Below, in pieces: positions 1 to 8,481 of a stretch of DNA of 64,000 nt. A program made the translations under genes and the position numbers. The notes beneath the pieces are model-generated. The model worked only from the letters and a program-made list of their open reading frames with translations, was not told where the DNA came from and ran no database searches. The DNA is taken from positions 1-64,000 of the forward strand of contig JAKOZG010000001.1 in assembly GCA_029780115.1 (NCBI GenBank). Reading direction: 5' to 3'. Within the stretch, counting starts at the first letter, position 1. Every line of letters starts with the position of its first letter. Source of the stretch: Thermotogota bacterium (lineage in GTDB: Bacteria > Thermotogota > Thermotogae > Petrotogales > Petrotogaceae).

Positions 1-1
1 A

Positions 2-196
2 TTCAGCGGTACAATAATCACATCGATTGTTTTAAATTTACCAACAATGGGTCCCTTTTTTTATAACGCATTGCTAAATCATGATCAATATTTAGTAATG
101 ACTTTTTTAATGTTCATAGCCTTTATGACTCAAATAGGAAATTTAATTGCAGACATTGCACTTGCGATGCTTGACCCAAGAATTAGAATCAGTTAA
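2..196 (+). CDS. ABC transporter permease, OppB/DppB type (3' end only)
   Basis: An open frame enters from the left edge and ends at TAA 194-196, giving the last 64 residues of a membrane protein. The C-terminus has two hydrophobic stretches and ends in LDPRIRIS. The LDPRI(R/T) ending is the usual terminus of DppB/OppB-type inner-membrane permeases; the permeases at 18087 and 33521 end in closely similar IDPRIT and IDPRIR motifs. It would be one half of the channel of a peptide or oligosaccharide ABC importer whose other genes lie to the left. The start and N-terminal part are outside the window. No OppC-type partner follows, so the operon order to the left cannot be judged. Confidence 0.8.
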   Translation, partial: FSGTIITSIVLNLPTMGPFFYNALLNHDQYLVMTFLMFIAFMTQIGNLIADIALAMLDPRIRIS

Positions 197-1020
197 CCTA
201 TATAGATTCGGAAAGTTAGCAGGCGACTTTGCAACCAGAATATTCTTTTTGTGGTAACCTAAAAAATAAATTTAGGTAGAATCTATTGTCAAAGATCTTT
301 TACGGAAAGAAGAGTTATCAATTGAAAAAATCATTTGAAATCCAAAACGATTTATAAAGAGGATTTCCTTGATAAAAAATAATTAAAATTGGTTAAAGTA
401 AAATATTATGAAGCGTATTATTTGTAAAATTAATGTGATTGGATTAATAAAAAATAAACAAATAACCAAGTTCTTGAAGACTGAAAAATAAATAAATCAG
501 TAAGTTAAACTTAGTTTTAAGAATACAAATAGATGATAAAATATTGTAGGTGAATTGAGTTGCCTACGATATTTTTTAGTATAGCATCATTTCAAAAATT
601 ATATTTAAATTTTGAAAAAGTATTAAAATGCCTTCCCAAGCTTTATCCATCTACGAAACAATGACTAGAAAGGGCCAAAAACTCTATTAGAAGTAATAAA
701 AAATACTATAGTTTTGAACAATAAAACGATTATAATAAAATGTAAATATTACAATGTATCAATATTTTAGAATACATATTATGTTTATTTAGACATTTTA
801 AAGAGGGAGATTTCGAGAGATAAATTTTTGCATTTATAGTTCACATGGAAAAGATCTTTCCTTCCTCTTTTTGTACAAGTATCAATTTCATACAAAAATT
901 AATAATTAACGAAAATTAGATTAAAAGATATTTTTTAATAAGTTAGAATTAAAATTTTTATAAAACCTACGTTTAATAATTTCTAAAGTAATTAATACTT
1001 ATTTATGAGGAGGTACTTTT
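197..1020. other. 824-bp intergenic region
   Basis: This AT-rich stretch has no open frame with an SD site or recognisable protein sequence on either strand. Its one clear element is the terminator-like hairpin at 538-577. The right end carries the SD site of the PHP gene (gaggaggt, 1007-1014). I could not pick a convincing promoter by eye. It may contain decayed sequence, but nothing I could identify. Confidence 0.5.
538..577 (+). terminator. Rho-independent terminator-like hairpin
   Basis: Left arm 538-550 (ending TTGTAGG) pairs with right arm 563-575 (starting CCTACGAT), with one G-U pair and a 12-nt loop, and the right arm runs into a T tract through 577. It sits about 340 bp after the truncated permease gene, which is far for its own terminator. 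It may end a longer transcript or an unseen one. Confidence 0.6.
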
Positions 1021-1902
1021 GTGAAGCTATTCAACGAAGAAAACAACTGGTATAAAGGAAATCTTCATACTCACACATATTTATCAGATGGTTTGCTATC
1101 TCCAAAAGACGTTGTTAATGTTTATAAAGACGAGGGTTATGATCTTATAGCTATAACAGACCATAGAAAAGCTTCAGAATCAAGGGAATATCAAGATTTT
1201 TTAGTTCTTAGTGGCATAGAATTAGATGTTAATGATTTTGTTACAAGAAGAGCCTTTCATATTGTAGGAATAGGTTTTGATGGAAATATAGAATATCAAG
1301 AGGGTTTATCTGCTCAGGATTTAATAGATATGGTAATACTGGATAATGGTTTGGCTATTTTAGCGCATCCTTCGTGGTCATTGTTAACTCACGAGGATGC
1401 CCTTACTTTAAAAGGATACCATGGTATTGAAATTTTCAATACTATTTCAGAAACTGAATCGAATAGAGGAAGCTCAATTGATTATGTAGATACAGTAGCT
1501 TCGAAAGGTCTTATAAAACTTATTTTTGCAGTGGATGACACTCATAATTTTTCTGATGATTTATTTGGTGGATATATAATGGTTAATAGCCCATCATTAA
1601 ACAAAAATGATATTCTCCTCAACATTAAGAAAGGAAATTTTTATGCAACTCAGAGTCCATTAATAAATCAAATAATAGTAGAAAGAGATGAAATATTTGT
1701 AGAAACGTCACCTGTTGTTAAAATTTCTTTCATGAGTGATGATTTTTATAACAATAAACGAGTTGTAAAAAGCAAAAGTAATTTTTTGACTAGCGCAAGT
1801 TATAAATGTAGTGAAAGAGATAATTGGGTAAGAATAGAGTGCATGGATGATGAAGGTAAAAAAGCTTGGAGTCAGTATATAATAATTTCCGAAAAAAATT
1901 AA
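1021..1902 (+). CDS. PHP-domain metal-dependent hydrolase
   Basis: A 293-residue cytoplasmic protein that starts at GTG with SD gaggaggt about 6 bases upstream. It has the ordered metal-binding motifs of the PHP (polymerase and histidinol phosphatase) family: H16-T-H18 followed by SDG, ITDH (D47, H48), IE67LD, H80, AHP (H116) and DDTH (D172-H175). These ligands normally hold two or three metal ions for phosphoester hydrolysis. The order and spacing resemble the stand-alone CehA/McbA-like PHP group more than PolX or HisK. The gene is alone between long intergenic regions, with a sugar ABC operon 700 bp downstream. The substrate is unknown; a sugar-phosphate or nucleotide phosphoester is possible. 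No signal peptide is visible. Confidence 0.8.
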   Translation: MKLFNEENNWYKGNLHTHTYLSDGLLSPKDVVNVYKDEGYDLIAITDHRKASESREYQDFLVLSGIELDVNDFVTRRAFHIVGIGFDGNIEYQEGLSAQDLIDMVILDNGLAILAHPSWSLLTHEDALTLKGYHGIEIFNTISETESNRGSSIDYVDTVASKGLIKLIFAVDDTHNFSDDLFGGYIMVNSPSLNKNDILLNIKKGNFYATQSPLINQIIVERDEIFVETSPVVKISFMSDDFYNNKRVVKSKSNFLTSASYKCSERDNWVRIECMDDEGKKAWSQYIIISEKN

Positions 1903-2608
1903 AGTTAATAAATTGTTTCGATTCTTAAATTACTAAAATAATGAGAAATATCTGTTTACTGAAAATAAAAGCAAATTATATCGAACTAATAACGAATATC
2001 TATGAATTTGCAATTTGGAAATAAAAAAGTTTTATGATATTATTAAAACGATGAAAACGTTTACTTTAAGCTTTCCTAGTTAGGTTAAATTGGGAACGTT
2101 TTTATACACGTTAGCCAAAGGTATTGATTGTTATTTAGAATCTTCTTAATGTAAAACAAGTGCCATCCTTTTTTGATAATGCTTTCTTACCAAAAGTTAC
2201 AATTTTTCACCTAATATTTTTTGCTAAAATGTAAAAAGATTTAGATTTGTTGTTTTGGTCATTTTTAAGGTTATTAAATCCGAATGAAATGATCAGTATT
2301 ATCAGCAATGTATTCGGGTTTAGCATTTCTAACGTCAAAATCTAGAAGCTAGTTTTTTAAAAATAAATATCGCAAATTGTTAACTAGATTAGCTTTATTG
2401 TGTTTATTTACAAAAAGTAACCAAAAGCTACCAAAAAATTTTGGGGTTCTTTACATTGAATTTTTACATTGAATAATAATGATAACAACTACTCTCCCTA
2501 TTTTTTAAAATATATATATAGGCCGATATTACGTCTATATAATGAAGCCTTGAAGTTCAGAATTTGTAAAATGGATATCCCAAATTCAAAGAGGAGGTGT
2601 AAAGTATT
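1903..2608. other. 706-bp intergenic region upstream of the sugar ABC operon
   Basis: No supported gene. Two palindromes with an AACGTT core, at 2052-2064 and about 2092-2103 (centres 39 bp apart), resemble LacI/GalR-type operators, but they lie about 510-550 bp before the binding-protein gene. An 11-bp direct repeat, ttacattgaat, occurs at 2451-2461 and 2464-2474. The SD site gaggaggtg (2591-2599) serves the next gene. No promoter could be chosen with confidence. Confidence 0.45.
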
Positions 2609-3889
2609 ATGATCAGAAATAAAAAAGTAGTGATTGTTTTTATTGCTGTTCTATGTATGATTGTAGGACTTTTTGGGAAAACTGTTGAATTAGTTTTTTG
2701 GACTCATGAAGATCCAAATAGAACCCCTTTGGAAGAAGCCTATATAGAAGAATTTCAAAAAATGTATCCTGAAGTAAAAATTACACGAGTTACCTATCCT
2801 TCGTCAAAAATTAAAGAAGTAGTCTTAACAGCTTTTGCGGCTAGAAAGGGGCCGGATATCTTTAACATGGAAATACAAGATGCTTATCCCTATGTTGTGA
2901 AAGAAAGAGTTGCACCAGTTGACTTAAAAGCCATTGGCTTAAAAAGTTATGATGAATTACTATCAATGTATGTTGAAGGAACTATGGACCCTGTTATATA
3001 CAATGGCAAAATTTACGGACTTCCTTTGGAAGTAACCAATTGGTGCCTTTATCTAAACAAAAAATATTTTAGAGAAGTAGGGTTAGACCCTGAGAAAGAT
3101 TATCCTAAAACATGGGAGGATATTGTAAGTACAAGCGAAAAGTTAGTTATTAGAGACGGAGAAATATTACTTAGAAGAGGATTTGATTTTAGATATCCAT
3201 ACTATTTTACCGAATGGTTACCTCTTGTAGTACAGTTAGGTGGAAGTTTGTTAAGCGAAGATGGTAAAACCGCAATAATAAACGATGAAGCATGGTTAAA
3301 GGCACTTCAATTTATGAAAGATTGGGGTCCACAAGGGAAAAATTTAGGATCTCCTACTTATCAGCCTGCTAGAAATGAATTTAATAGAGATAATAATTCA
3401 GTAACAATGTGTATGTCAGGACTTTATCAGATCGATAGAATAAAAGCGCAAAATCCTGAATTTTATGAAAGTGGAGAATGGATGGTTGTGCCTTTCCCAG
3501 TTTTTGAGAATGCAGTGAATGATGTCAGATGTAATTACTATGGTCATTACTATATGGTAAATGCAGAAAGTTCCAAAGAGAAACAAGAATATGCCTGGAA
3601 ATTTATTGATTTTATGTTGAGTCACCCAGAGGATTATCTTGTACAAGTTGGTTTAATACAGCCGAAGAACACGTTACTAGACTCTGAAGTTTTCAAAAAT
3701 TATCCTTATGCAGATGTCTTTATGTCTGATTTAGCAAAATCTCAACCAGTTCCTTTACATCCTAAAGGGCCACAACTAGAACAACTAATTAGAGAAGCTA
3801 TCGAAGATGTAATGTTAACAAATGTTACTGCAGAACAAGCTCTTGCTACACTCAAAAAGAAAGCGAACGAATTGTTGCAAGAAGATTAA
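2609..3889 (+). CDS. Extracellular solute-binding protein, family 1 (sugar ABC importer)
   Basis: A 426-residue secreted binding protein. Residues 1-24 form a signal peptide (basic MIRNKK, then a hydrophobic run to about residue 23) without a clear lipobox. Mature sequence starts near VELVFWTHEDPNRT, the first beta-strand and hinge typical of MalE/UgpB-like binding proteins. A later GPDIFNMEIQDAYPY segment is the family's ligand-site region, and the C-terminal half has the expected helices. Length fits the family. It begins an operon with two MalFG-type permeases and a phosphohexomutase, so the ligand is probably a sugar or oligosaccharide. SD gaggaggtg is 10 bases before ATG 2609. A strong terminator follows, which should keep its mRNA more abundant than the permease mRNA. 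Confidence 0.88.
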   Translation: MIRNKKVVIVFIAVLCMIVGLFGKTVELVFWTHEDPNRTPLEEAYIEEFQKMYPEVKITRVTYPSSKIKEVVLTAFAARKGPDIFNMEIQDAYPYVVKERVAPVDLKAIGLKSYDELLSMYVEGTMDPVIYNGKIYGLPLEVTNWCLYLNKKYFREVGLDPEKDYPKTWEDIVSTSEKLVIRDGEILLRRGFDFRYPYYFTEWLPLVVQLGGSLLSEDGKTAIINDEAWLKALQFMKDWGPQGKNLGSPTYQPARNEFNRDNNSVTMCMSGLYQIDRIKAQNPEFYESGEWMVVPFPVFENAVNDVRCNYYGHYYMVNAESSKEKQEYAWKFIDFMLSHPEDYLVQVGLIQPKNTLLDSEVFKNYPYADVFMSDLAKSQPVPLHPKGPQLEQLIREAIEDVMLTNVTAEQALATLKKKANELLQED

Positions 3890-3913
3890 AAAAAGCACAG
3901 TCATATAGTATTC

Positions 3914-3942
3914 GTAGGCGAGCATAAGCTCGCCTACTTTTT
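3914..3942 (+). terminator. Intercistronic terminator/attenuator after the sugar-binding-protein gene
   Basis: A perfect 10-bp stem, 3914-3923 (GTAGGCGAGC) with 3928-3937, has the tetraloop ATAA and is followed at once by five T residues (3938-3942). It lies between the binding-protein stop and the permease gene, so it likely terminates most transcripts and lets a fraction read through. A 3'-stabilising role for the upstream mRNA is also possible. Confidence 0.9.
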
Positions 3943-3947
3943 AAGGA

Positions 3948-4859
3948 GTGATTTTTATTAAGAAGAAGACGGGAATAGAGAAGAAAAAAGCAAGATGGGG
4001 TTTCATTTTTACAATACCCGCTATTATTTTTTTCTCAGTTTTTAGTTTTTATCCAATTATAAATGCATTTATAACAAGTTTTTATAAGAAAGATCTATTA
4101 TCTTTATCGAAACCAAAATTTATAGGACTAGGAAACTATAAATATTTAATACATTCCGAATCTTTTTGGAATTCAGTGAAAGCTACGACTATCTTTACTG
4201 TAGGAACTTTTATTCCTTTAGTTATTATAAGTTTAATATTAGCTGTATTTATTTCTTCTAGAAAAAGATTTCAGAAATTTTTTCAAATGTCTTATTATTC
4301 TCCTGCTTTACTATCTTCAGTGGTTGCTGCAACTATATGGCTTTTAATGTTTGATCCAAGGGGACTAGCAAATCAATTTCTTAATTTTATTTTGAATACA
4401 CCGGGAAAAGATTATAAATGGTTGACAAGTTCTGGAATGTTAAGGTTGGCCACTATAATAGTATATTTTTGGAAGTATATCGGTTATTTCACAGTAATTT
4501 TTGTTACTGGAATTGCAAGTATTCCTCAATCAATTAATGAGGCAGCAAGAATAGATGGTGCAAACAGATGGCAAGTTTTTAGTCGTATAACTCTTCCCCT
4601 TATAAAACCTACAACGCTTTTAGTTTCAGTGATGGCGATGACTCAGTGTTTAAAAACATTCAGTACACAATACCTTTTTACACAGTCGGGAGCTCCTTTA
4701 AAACCAATTGATGTAATTACTCTCAATATTTACAATACAGCCATTAGAGATCATCAAATTGGTCGTGCTAGTGCCATGAGCATAATATTATTTGTAATAA
4801 TAATGGTCTTAACCCTTATTCAATTTAGAGTTTCAAAAGCTGAGGAAGTTCAGTACTAA
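3948..4859 (+). CDS. Sugar ABC transporter permease, MalF/UgpA type
   Basis: A membrane protein of 303 residues (300 if the downstream start is used), with about six transmembrane segments and the binding-protein-dependent permease EAA loop near residues 197-215 (NEAARIDGANRW ... LPL), which contacts the ATPase. The start is uncertain. The GTG at 3948 overlaps the SD aaggag (3943-3948) and so cannot use it. The in-frame ATT at 3957 lies 8 bases after that SD and could be a rare AUU start. Neither ATG nor TTG is available nearby. It pairs with the next permease; no ATPase gene is in the operon, so a shared MsmX/MalK-type ATPase encoded elsewhere is expected. Confidence 0.85.
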   Translation: MIFIKKKTGIEKKKARWGFIFTIPAIIFFSVFSFYPIINAFITSFYKKDLLSLSKPKFIGLGNYKYLIHSESFWNSVKATTIFTVGTFIPLVIISLILAVFISSRKRFQKFFQMSYYSPALLSSVVAATIWLLMFDPRGLANQFLNFILNTPGKDYKWLTSSGMLRLATIIVYFWKYIGYFTVIFVTGIASIPQSINEAARIDGANRWQVFSRITLPLIKPTTLLVSVMAMTQCLKTFSTQYLFTQSGAPLKPIDVITLNIYNTAIRDHQIGRASAMSIILFVIIMVLTLIQFRVSKAEEVQY

Positions 4860-4879
4860 GAATAAATTGAGGTGATATC

Positions 4880-5737
4880 ATGCCAAAACAAAAAAGTTAT
4901 TTTTTTTCAACTGTAGCTGACATATTAATTTGGATATTTCTTACAGTTTTTGCAATTATAGTTTTAGTACCCCTTGTTTTTATGTTTACAGCCTCTTTTA
5001 TGCCAGCAAAGGATATCATGTCCATCCCCTATCCTTGGATCCCAAAAACTTTTTATATAAAGAATTATTGGCAAGCATTAAGAGGGAATGACGGAAGTTT
5101 TATTTATGTTCGAAATATTTTAAATTCTTTTTTAGTTGCAAGTGTGACTTCAATAGGGACTATCTTGTTGTGTTCGATCACTGGATATGGCTTGGCAAAG
5201 TTTCAATATAAGGGAAGAAATTTTATTTTAATGATGATATTAAGCACAATGATGATTCCATTTGAAGCAATAATGATACCTCTTTATCTAATTGTAACTA
5301 ATTTAGGATGGCAAGATACTTATTGGGCTTTGATAGTACCTTTCTTGATGAGCGCTTTTGGCGTTTTTTTGATGAGACAATTTTTACTTACTTTTCCAGA
5401 TGAGTTAATAGATGCAGCTAGAATAGATGGCGCCTCTGAAATAGGTATATTTTTTAGAGTAGTTTTACCTAACAGTGTACCTCCAATGGCTACATTAGCT
5501 ATTTTAACTTTTAGGTCACAATGGGATAGTTTATTATGGCCACTTCTTGTCATTCAGTCTCCAAAAATGAAAACAATTCCACTATATATAGTGCAATTTG
5601 CTGAGGAAAAGTTTACCAACGAGGGAGCACTAATGGCAGCGGCTGTAATAGCAAGTATTCCGATGTTAATTCTATTTTTATCATTAACTAAGTATTTTAT
5701 AGGTGGATCAAATGTATATACTGGAGGTAAAGAGTAA
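4880..5737 (+). CDS. Sugar ABC transporter permease, MalG/UgpE type
   Basis: A 285-residue membrane protein with an N-terminal transmembrane helix (about residues 12-36), a periplasmic segment, and a permease core with the EAA-loop equivalent LIDAARIDGASEIGIFF near residues 176-195. A long hydrophobic pair precedes the C-terminal SNVYTGGKE, a typical MalG-family tail. The start is ATG 4880 with SD gaggtgat 7 bases upstream. It follows the MalF-type gene by 20 bp and should form the heterodimeric channel with it. The sugar transported is not evident from sequence. The next gene, a phosphohexomutase, suggests that the import feeds hexose-phosphate interconversion. Confidence 0.88.
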   Translation: MPKQKSYFFSTVADILIWIFLTVFAIIVLVPLVFMFTASFMPAKDIMSIPYPWIPKTFYIKNYWQALRGNDGSFIYVRNILNSFLVASVTSIGTILLCSITGYGLAKFQYKGRNFILMMILSTMMIPFEAIMIPLYLIVTNLGWQDTYWALIVPFLMSAFGVFLMRQFLLTFPDELIDAARIDGASEIGIFFRVVLPNSVPPMATLAILTFRSQWDSLLWPLLVIQSPKMKTIPLYIVQFAEEKFTNEGALMAAAVIASIPMLILFLSLTKYFIGGSNVYTGGKE

Positions 5738-5768
5738 ATAAATAGAACACTCAAAGGAAGGAAAAAAT

Positions 5769-7190
5769 ATGATTAAATTTGGAACAGGTGGTTGGAGAGC
5801 AATAATAGGAGAAGAATTTATAAAGGAAAATGTACTTTTATTGGCTCAAGGATTGACGGATTTAATGTTAGAAGAAAAAGTAGATAAAGAGGGTTTCGTA
5901 ATTGGATATGATAGGAGATTTTTATCAGACAAAGCTGCTCGATGGATAGCTGAAGTTCTTGCAGCCAATAATATTAAGGTGTATTTTATTGAACAGTACG
6001 TTCCTACACCTATGGTCATGTTTGCGGTAAATCAATATAAAACTTATTATGGTGCGGCCGTTACTGCTAGTCATAATCCTTATGACTATAATGGTGTTAA
6101 GATAATAACTTACGGAGGTCGAGATGCTAGTGAAAGTGTGACACAGAAAATTGAAGAAAAGATAAATTCATTAAGGAAAGAGCAAATAAAACATTTAGAT
6201 TTTGAAAAAGGTATTGAATATGGATTAATTGAAAACATTGATCCCTTTAATAATTATATTGATGATATTATTTCAAAAATAGAGTTAGATCCTATTAAAA
6301 AGAAAAGATTAAAAATCCTCTTTGATCCAATGTTCGGAGCTTCGACGATAACTTTAAATACAGTCTTCAACATATTGCGTTGTCAAGTTGAACTCATAAA
6401 CGCTAGACATGATCCTCTCTTTGGGGGAAGAATTCCTTCCCCTAGCTTATTAACATTGAAAACACTTATGAATTTAGTTCCTGAGAAAGGGTATGATTTG
6501 GGATTAGGAACTGATGGAGACGGAGACAGATTAGGAATAATCGATGAAAAAGGTGATTTTGTTCATCCAAATGAAACTTTATGTCTTTTGTATTATTACT
6601 TTTTAGAATATAAACAAATGGAAGGTGCAATAGTAAGAAATATGACTACAACACATTTATTGGATAGAATAGCTAAATTCTATGGACAAGATTGTTATGA
6701 AGTTCCTGTCGGTTTTAAACATATAAGTCAAAAAATGGAGGAAACAAATGCTCTTATGGGCGGAGAAAGCAGTGGTGGAATTGCTTTTAGAGGACATTTA
6801 AAAGGAAAAGATGCCACTGTGATAGCATGTTATGTTATTGAAATGATTTGCAATACGGACAAAATGATAGGTGATTTACGTACAGAATTACATTCTAAAT
6901 TTGGCTATCTTTATTATGAAGAATTTAATATCCCTTTAACTTATGAAGGTAAGTCCACTTTAACAAAAATACTATTTCAAAAAAAGAAACTTCCTTCTTT
7001 TGATTTCGAAATTACACAAATAAGATATTTAGACGGGGTAAAAATTTACTTTGAAAATGGTGGGTGGGCTGTGTTTAGATTTTCCGGAACCGAACCTCTT
7101 CTAAGACTTTCAACAGAAATGCCTTCTAAGAATGAAGTTTCATCGGTACTAACGACGATGAAAGATTTTATTATTGAGCTTTTAAATTAA
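5769..7190 (+). CDS. Phosphoglucomutase/phosphomannomutase-family phosphohexomutase
   Basis: A cytoplasmic enzyme of 473 residues, in the normal range for the alpha-D-phosphohexomutase superfamily, which moves phosphate between C1 and C6 (or C1 and the amino sugar C6) of a hexose. All four signature loops are visible: the phosphoserine loop TASHNP (S101) in domain 1, the magnesium loop GTDGDGDR (D249, D251, D253) in domain 2, the sugar-binding GGESSGG in domain 3, and the phosphate-binding RFSGTEPLLR near the C-terminus. The N-terminal FGTGGWR motif matches the bacterial PgcA/ManB-like group. It follows the permease by 31 bp, so it probably belongs to the sugar operon. Which hexose phosphate it prefers cannot be told from sequence. 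Confidence 0.88.
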   Translation: MIKFGTGGWRAIIGEEFIKENVLLLAQGLTDLMLEEKVDKEGFVIGYDRRFLSDKAARWIAEVLAANNIKVYFIEQYVPTPMVMFAVNQYKTYYGAAVTASHNPYDYNGVKIITYGGRDASESVTQKIEEKINSLRKEQIKHLDFEKGIEYGLIENIDPFNNYIDDIISKIELDPIKKKRLKILFDPMFGASTITLNTVFNILRCQVELINARHDPLFGGRIPSPSLLTLKTLMNLVPEKGYDLGLGTDGDGDRLGIIDEKGDFVHPNETLCLLYYYFLEYKQMEGAIVRNMTTTHLLDRIAKFYGQDCYEVPVGFKHISQKMEETNALMGGESSGGIAFRGHLKGKDATVIACYVIEMICNTDKMIGDLRTELHSKFGYLYYEEFNIPLTYEGKSTLTKILFQKKKLPSFDFEITQIRYLDGVKIYFENGGWAVFRFSGTEPLLRLSTEMPSKNEVSSVLTTMKDFIIELLN

Positions 7191-7689
7191 TAAATCAAAA
7201 CTAAGCTTTAAATGAATTATTTTTCTATGTTATCTTTCCTTTACTATACTATCGTTACATTGGTAATAACAATATATCCAATTCAAATATCCTTATTTTG
7301 AGCTAATTTTCTTTAATATAGGTGATTATTCTTCTTTATCTATATTTTCCTTTGTTTTTCTAATTTGATTTTAATGAAAACTTTATGAGATAATTTGAAG
7401 TAGTAATAATATTGTTATTACTTTAAAGCATTGATGAATAATAAAATTACAGATTAAGAAAGAAATATTTTAGATTAAAAACTAAAACGGATAACAAGGA
7501 AGGACACTCCTATTAGATCTTGTATTAAAGCTTAAATAAGGGGTTACAATTCCGTTGAGATGGGCTTTTGAAGTAAGTAAGTCTATAAAAAGAAAATAGA
7601 CTTTTTAATTAACACTCATAACATTCTTAGAGTTTGAAAGCTATTAATAATATATGGACAATATTATTTAAACAAAGGAGAGTTTGTGA
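7191..7689. promoter_or_regulatory. 499-bp intergenic region with inverted repeats upstream of etfBA-glcD
   Basis: No gene seen. A 21-bp palindrome, AGTAATAA-TATTG-TTATTACT, lies at 7402-7422. The 13-mer GTAATAACAATAT inside its reverse strand also occurs on the plus strand at 7263-7275, so one motif appears twice in inverted orientation 134 bp apart. Such an arrangement could be operators for a dimeric regulator of the etf operon. A hairpin, AAGTCTAT/ATAGACTT (7579-7586 with 7596-7603) followed by TTT, resembles a weak terminator. The etfB SD aaaggag is at about 7676. Confidence 0.4.
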
Positions 7690-8481
7690 ATGAACATAGC
7701 AGTTTTAGTAAAACAAGTGCCATCTACAGATAACGTCAAGATAGATGAAAACACAGGAACTATGATAAGAAGCGAGTTAGAATCAGAGATGAATCCTTTA
7801 GACATGTATGCAGTAGAAGAAGCAGTAAGGATAAAGGAACGATCTTCAAACACAAAAATCACAGTAATATCGATGGGTCCGTTATCTGCGGAATATGCGA
7901 TAAAAGAAGCGATCTCGATGGGATGTGACGAAGGGGTATTACTAACAGACAGGAAGTATGCAGGTGCAGACACACTGGCTACTGCGTACACTCTAACTCA
8001 GTTTTTGAAAGGTAAAGAATTAGATCTAATCTTTGCTGGAGAAAGGGCGACAGATGGAGAAACAGGTCAAGTAGGTCCGATGGTAGCAACACTACTTGAA
8101 ATACCAGTATTAACCTATGTAAACAAGATAATAGAAATAACGAAAGACGATATAACAGTACAAAGAGCGATAGAGGGAGGAAATGAAATAATTCGAACAA
8201 CACTTCCGGTACTAATAACGGTAGTAAAAGAAATAAACGAACCCAGACTACCAAATTTAGAAAACAAACTAAGGGCAAAGAAAAGCAAAATAGACATAAT
8301 AACCAACGAAGACTTAAAGGTAGAAGAAGACAAAATAGGATTAAAAGGATCACCTACAAGAGTAGTAAAAGTATTCTATCCAAAGATATCAAGACAAGGA
8401 GAAAAAATAGCAGTGAAAACACCACAAGAGGCTGTAGCGAAGATAAATGACTTCATAAAAGAAAAAGGTGTGATTTCATGA
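7690..8481 (+). CDS. etfB: Electron transfer flavoprotein beta subunit
   Basis: A 263-residue EtfB with the N-terminal MNIAVLVKQVP strand, the SEMNPLDMYAVEEAVRIKE segment and the nucleotide-binding loop D122-G-E-T-G-Q-V-G-P, where Etf proteins hold AMP or, in bifurcating ones, a second FAD. It forms the alpha-beta heterodimer with EtfA and carries electrons to or from the adjacent flavin dehydrogenase. The gene starts at ATG 7690 behind SD aaaggag and overlaps etfA by 4 bp (ATGA), implying translational coupling. Codon use is rich in ATA, CTA, GTA and ACA and poor in T, unlike the surrounding transporters. Because of that it also has long leucine-rich antisense frames, which I regard as shadows. 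Confidence 0.93.
   Translation: MNIAVLVKQVPSTDNVKIDENTGTMIRSELESEMNPLDMYAVEEAVRIKERSSNTKITVISMGPLSAEYAIKEAISMGCDEGVLLTDRKYAGADTLATAYTLTQFLKGKELDLIFAGERATDGETGQVGPMVATLLEIPVLTYVNKIIEITKDDITVQRAIEGGNEIIRTTLPVLITVVKEINEPRLPNLENKLRAKKSKIDIITNEDLKVEEDKIGLKGSPTRVVKVFYPKISRQGEKIAVKTPQEAVAKINDFIKEKGVIS

Noticed and set aside
2238-2343. Short frame reading KDLDLLFWSFLRLLNPNEMIS... as a possible transposase or regulator remnant
   Set aside because: 34 codons without start or SD; such stretches are expected by chance in long AT-rich gaps, and no family match was recognised.
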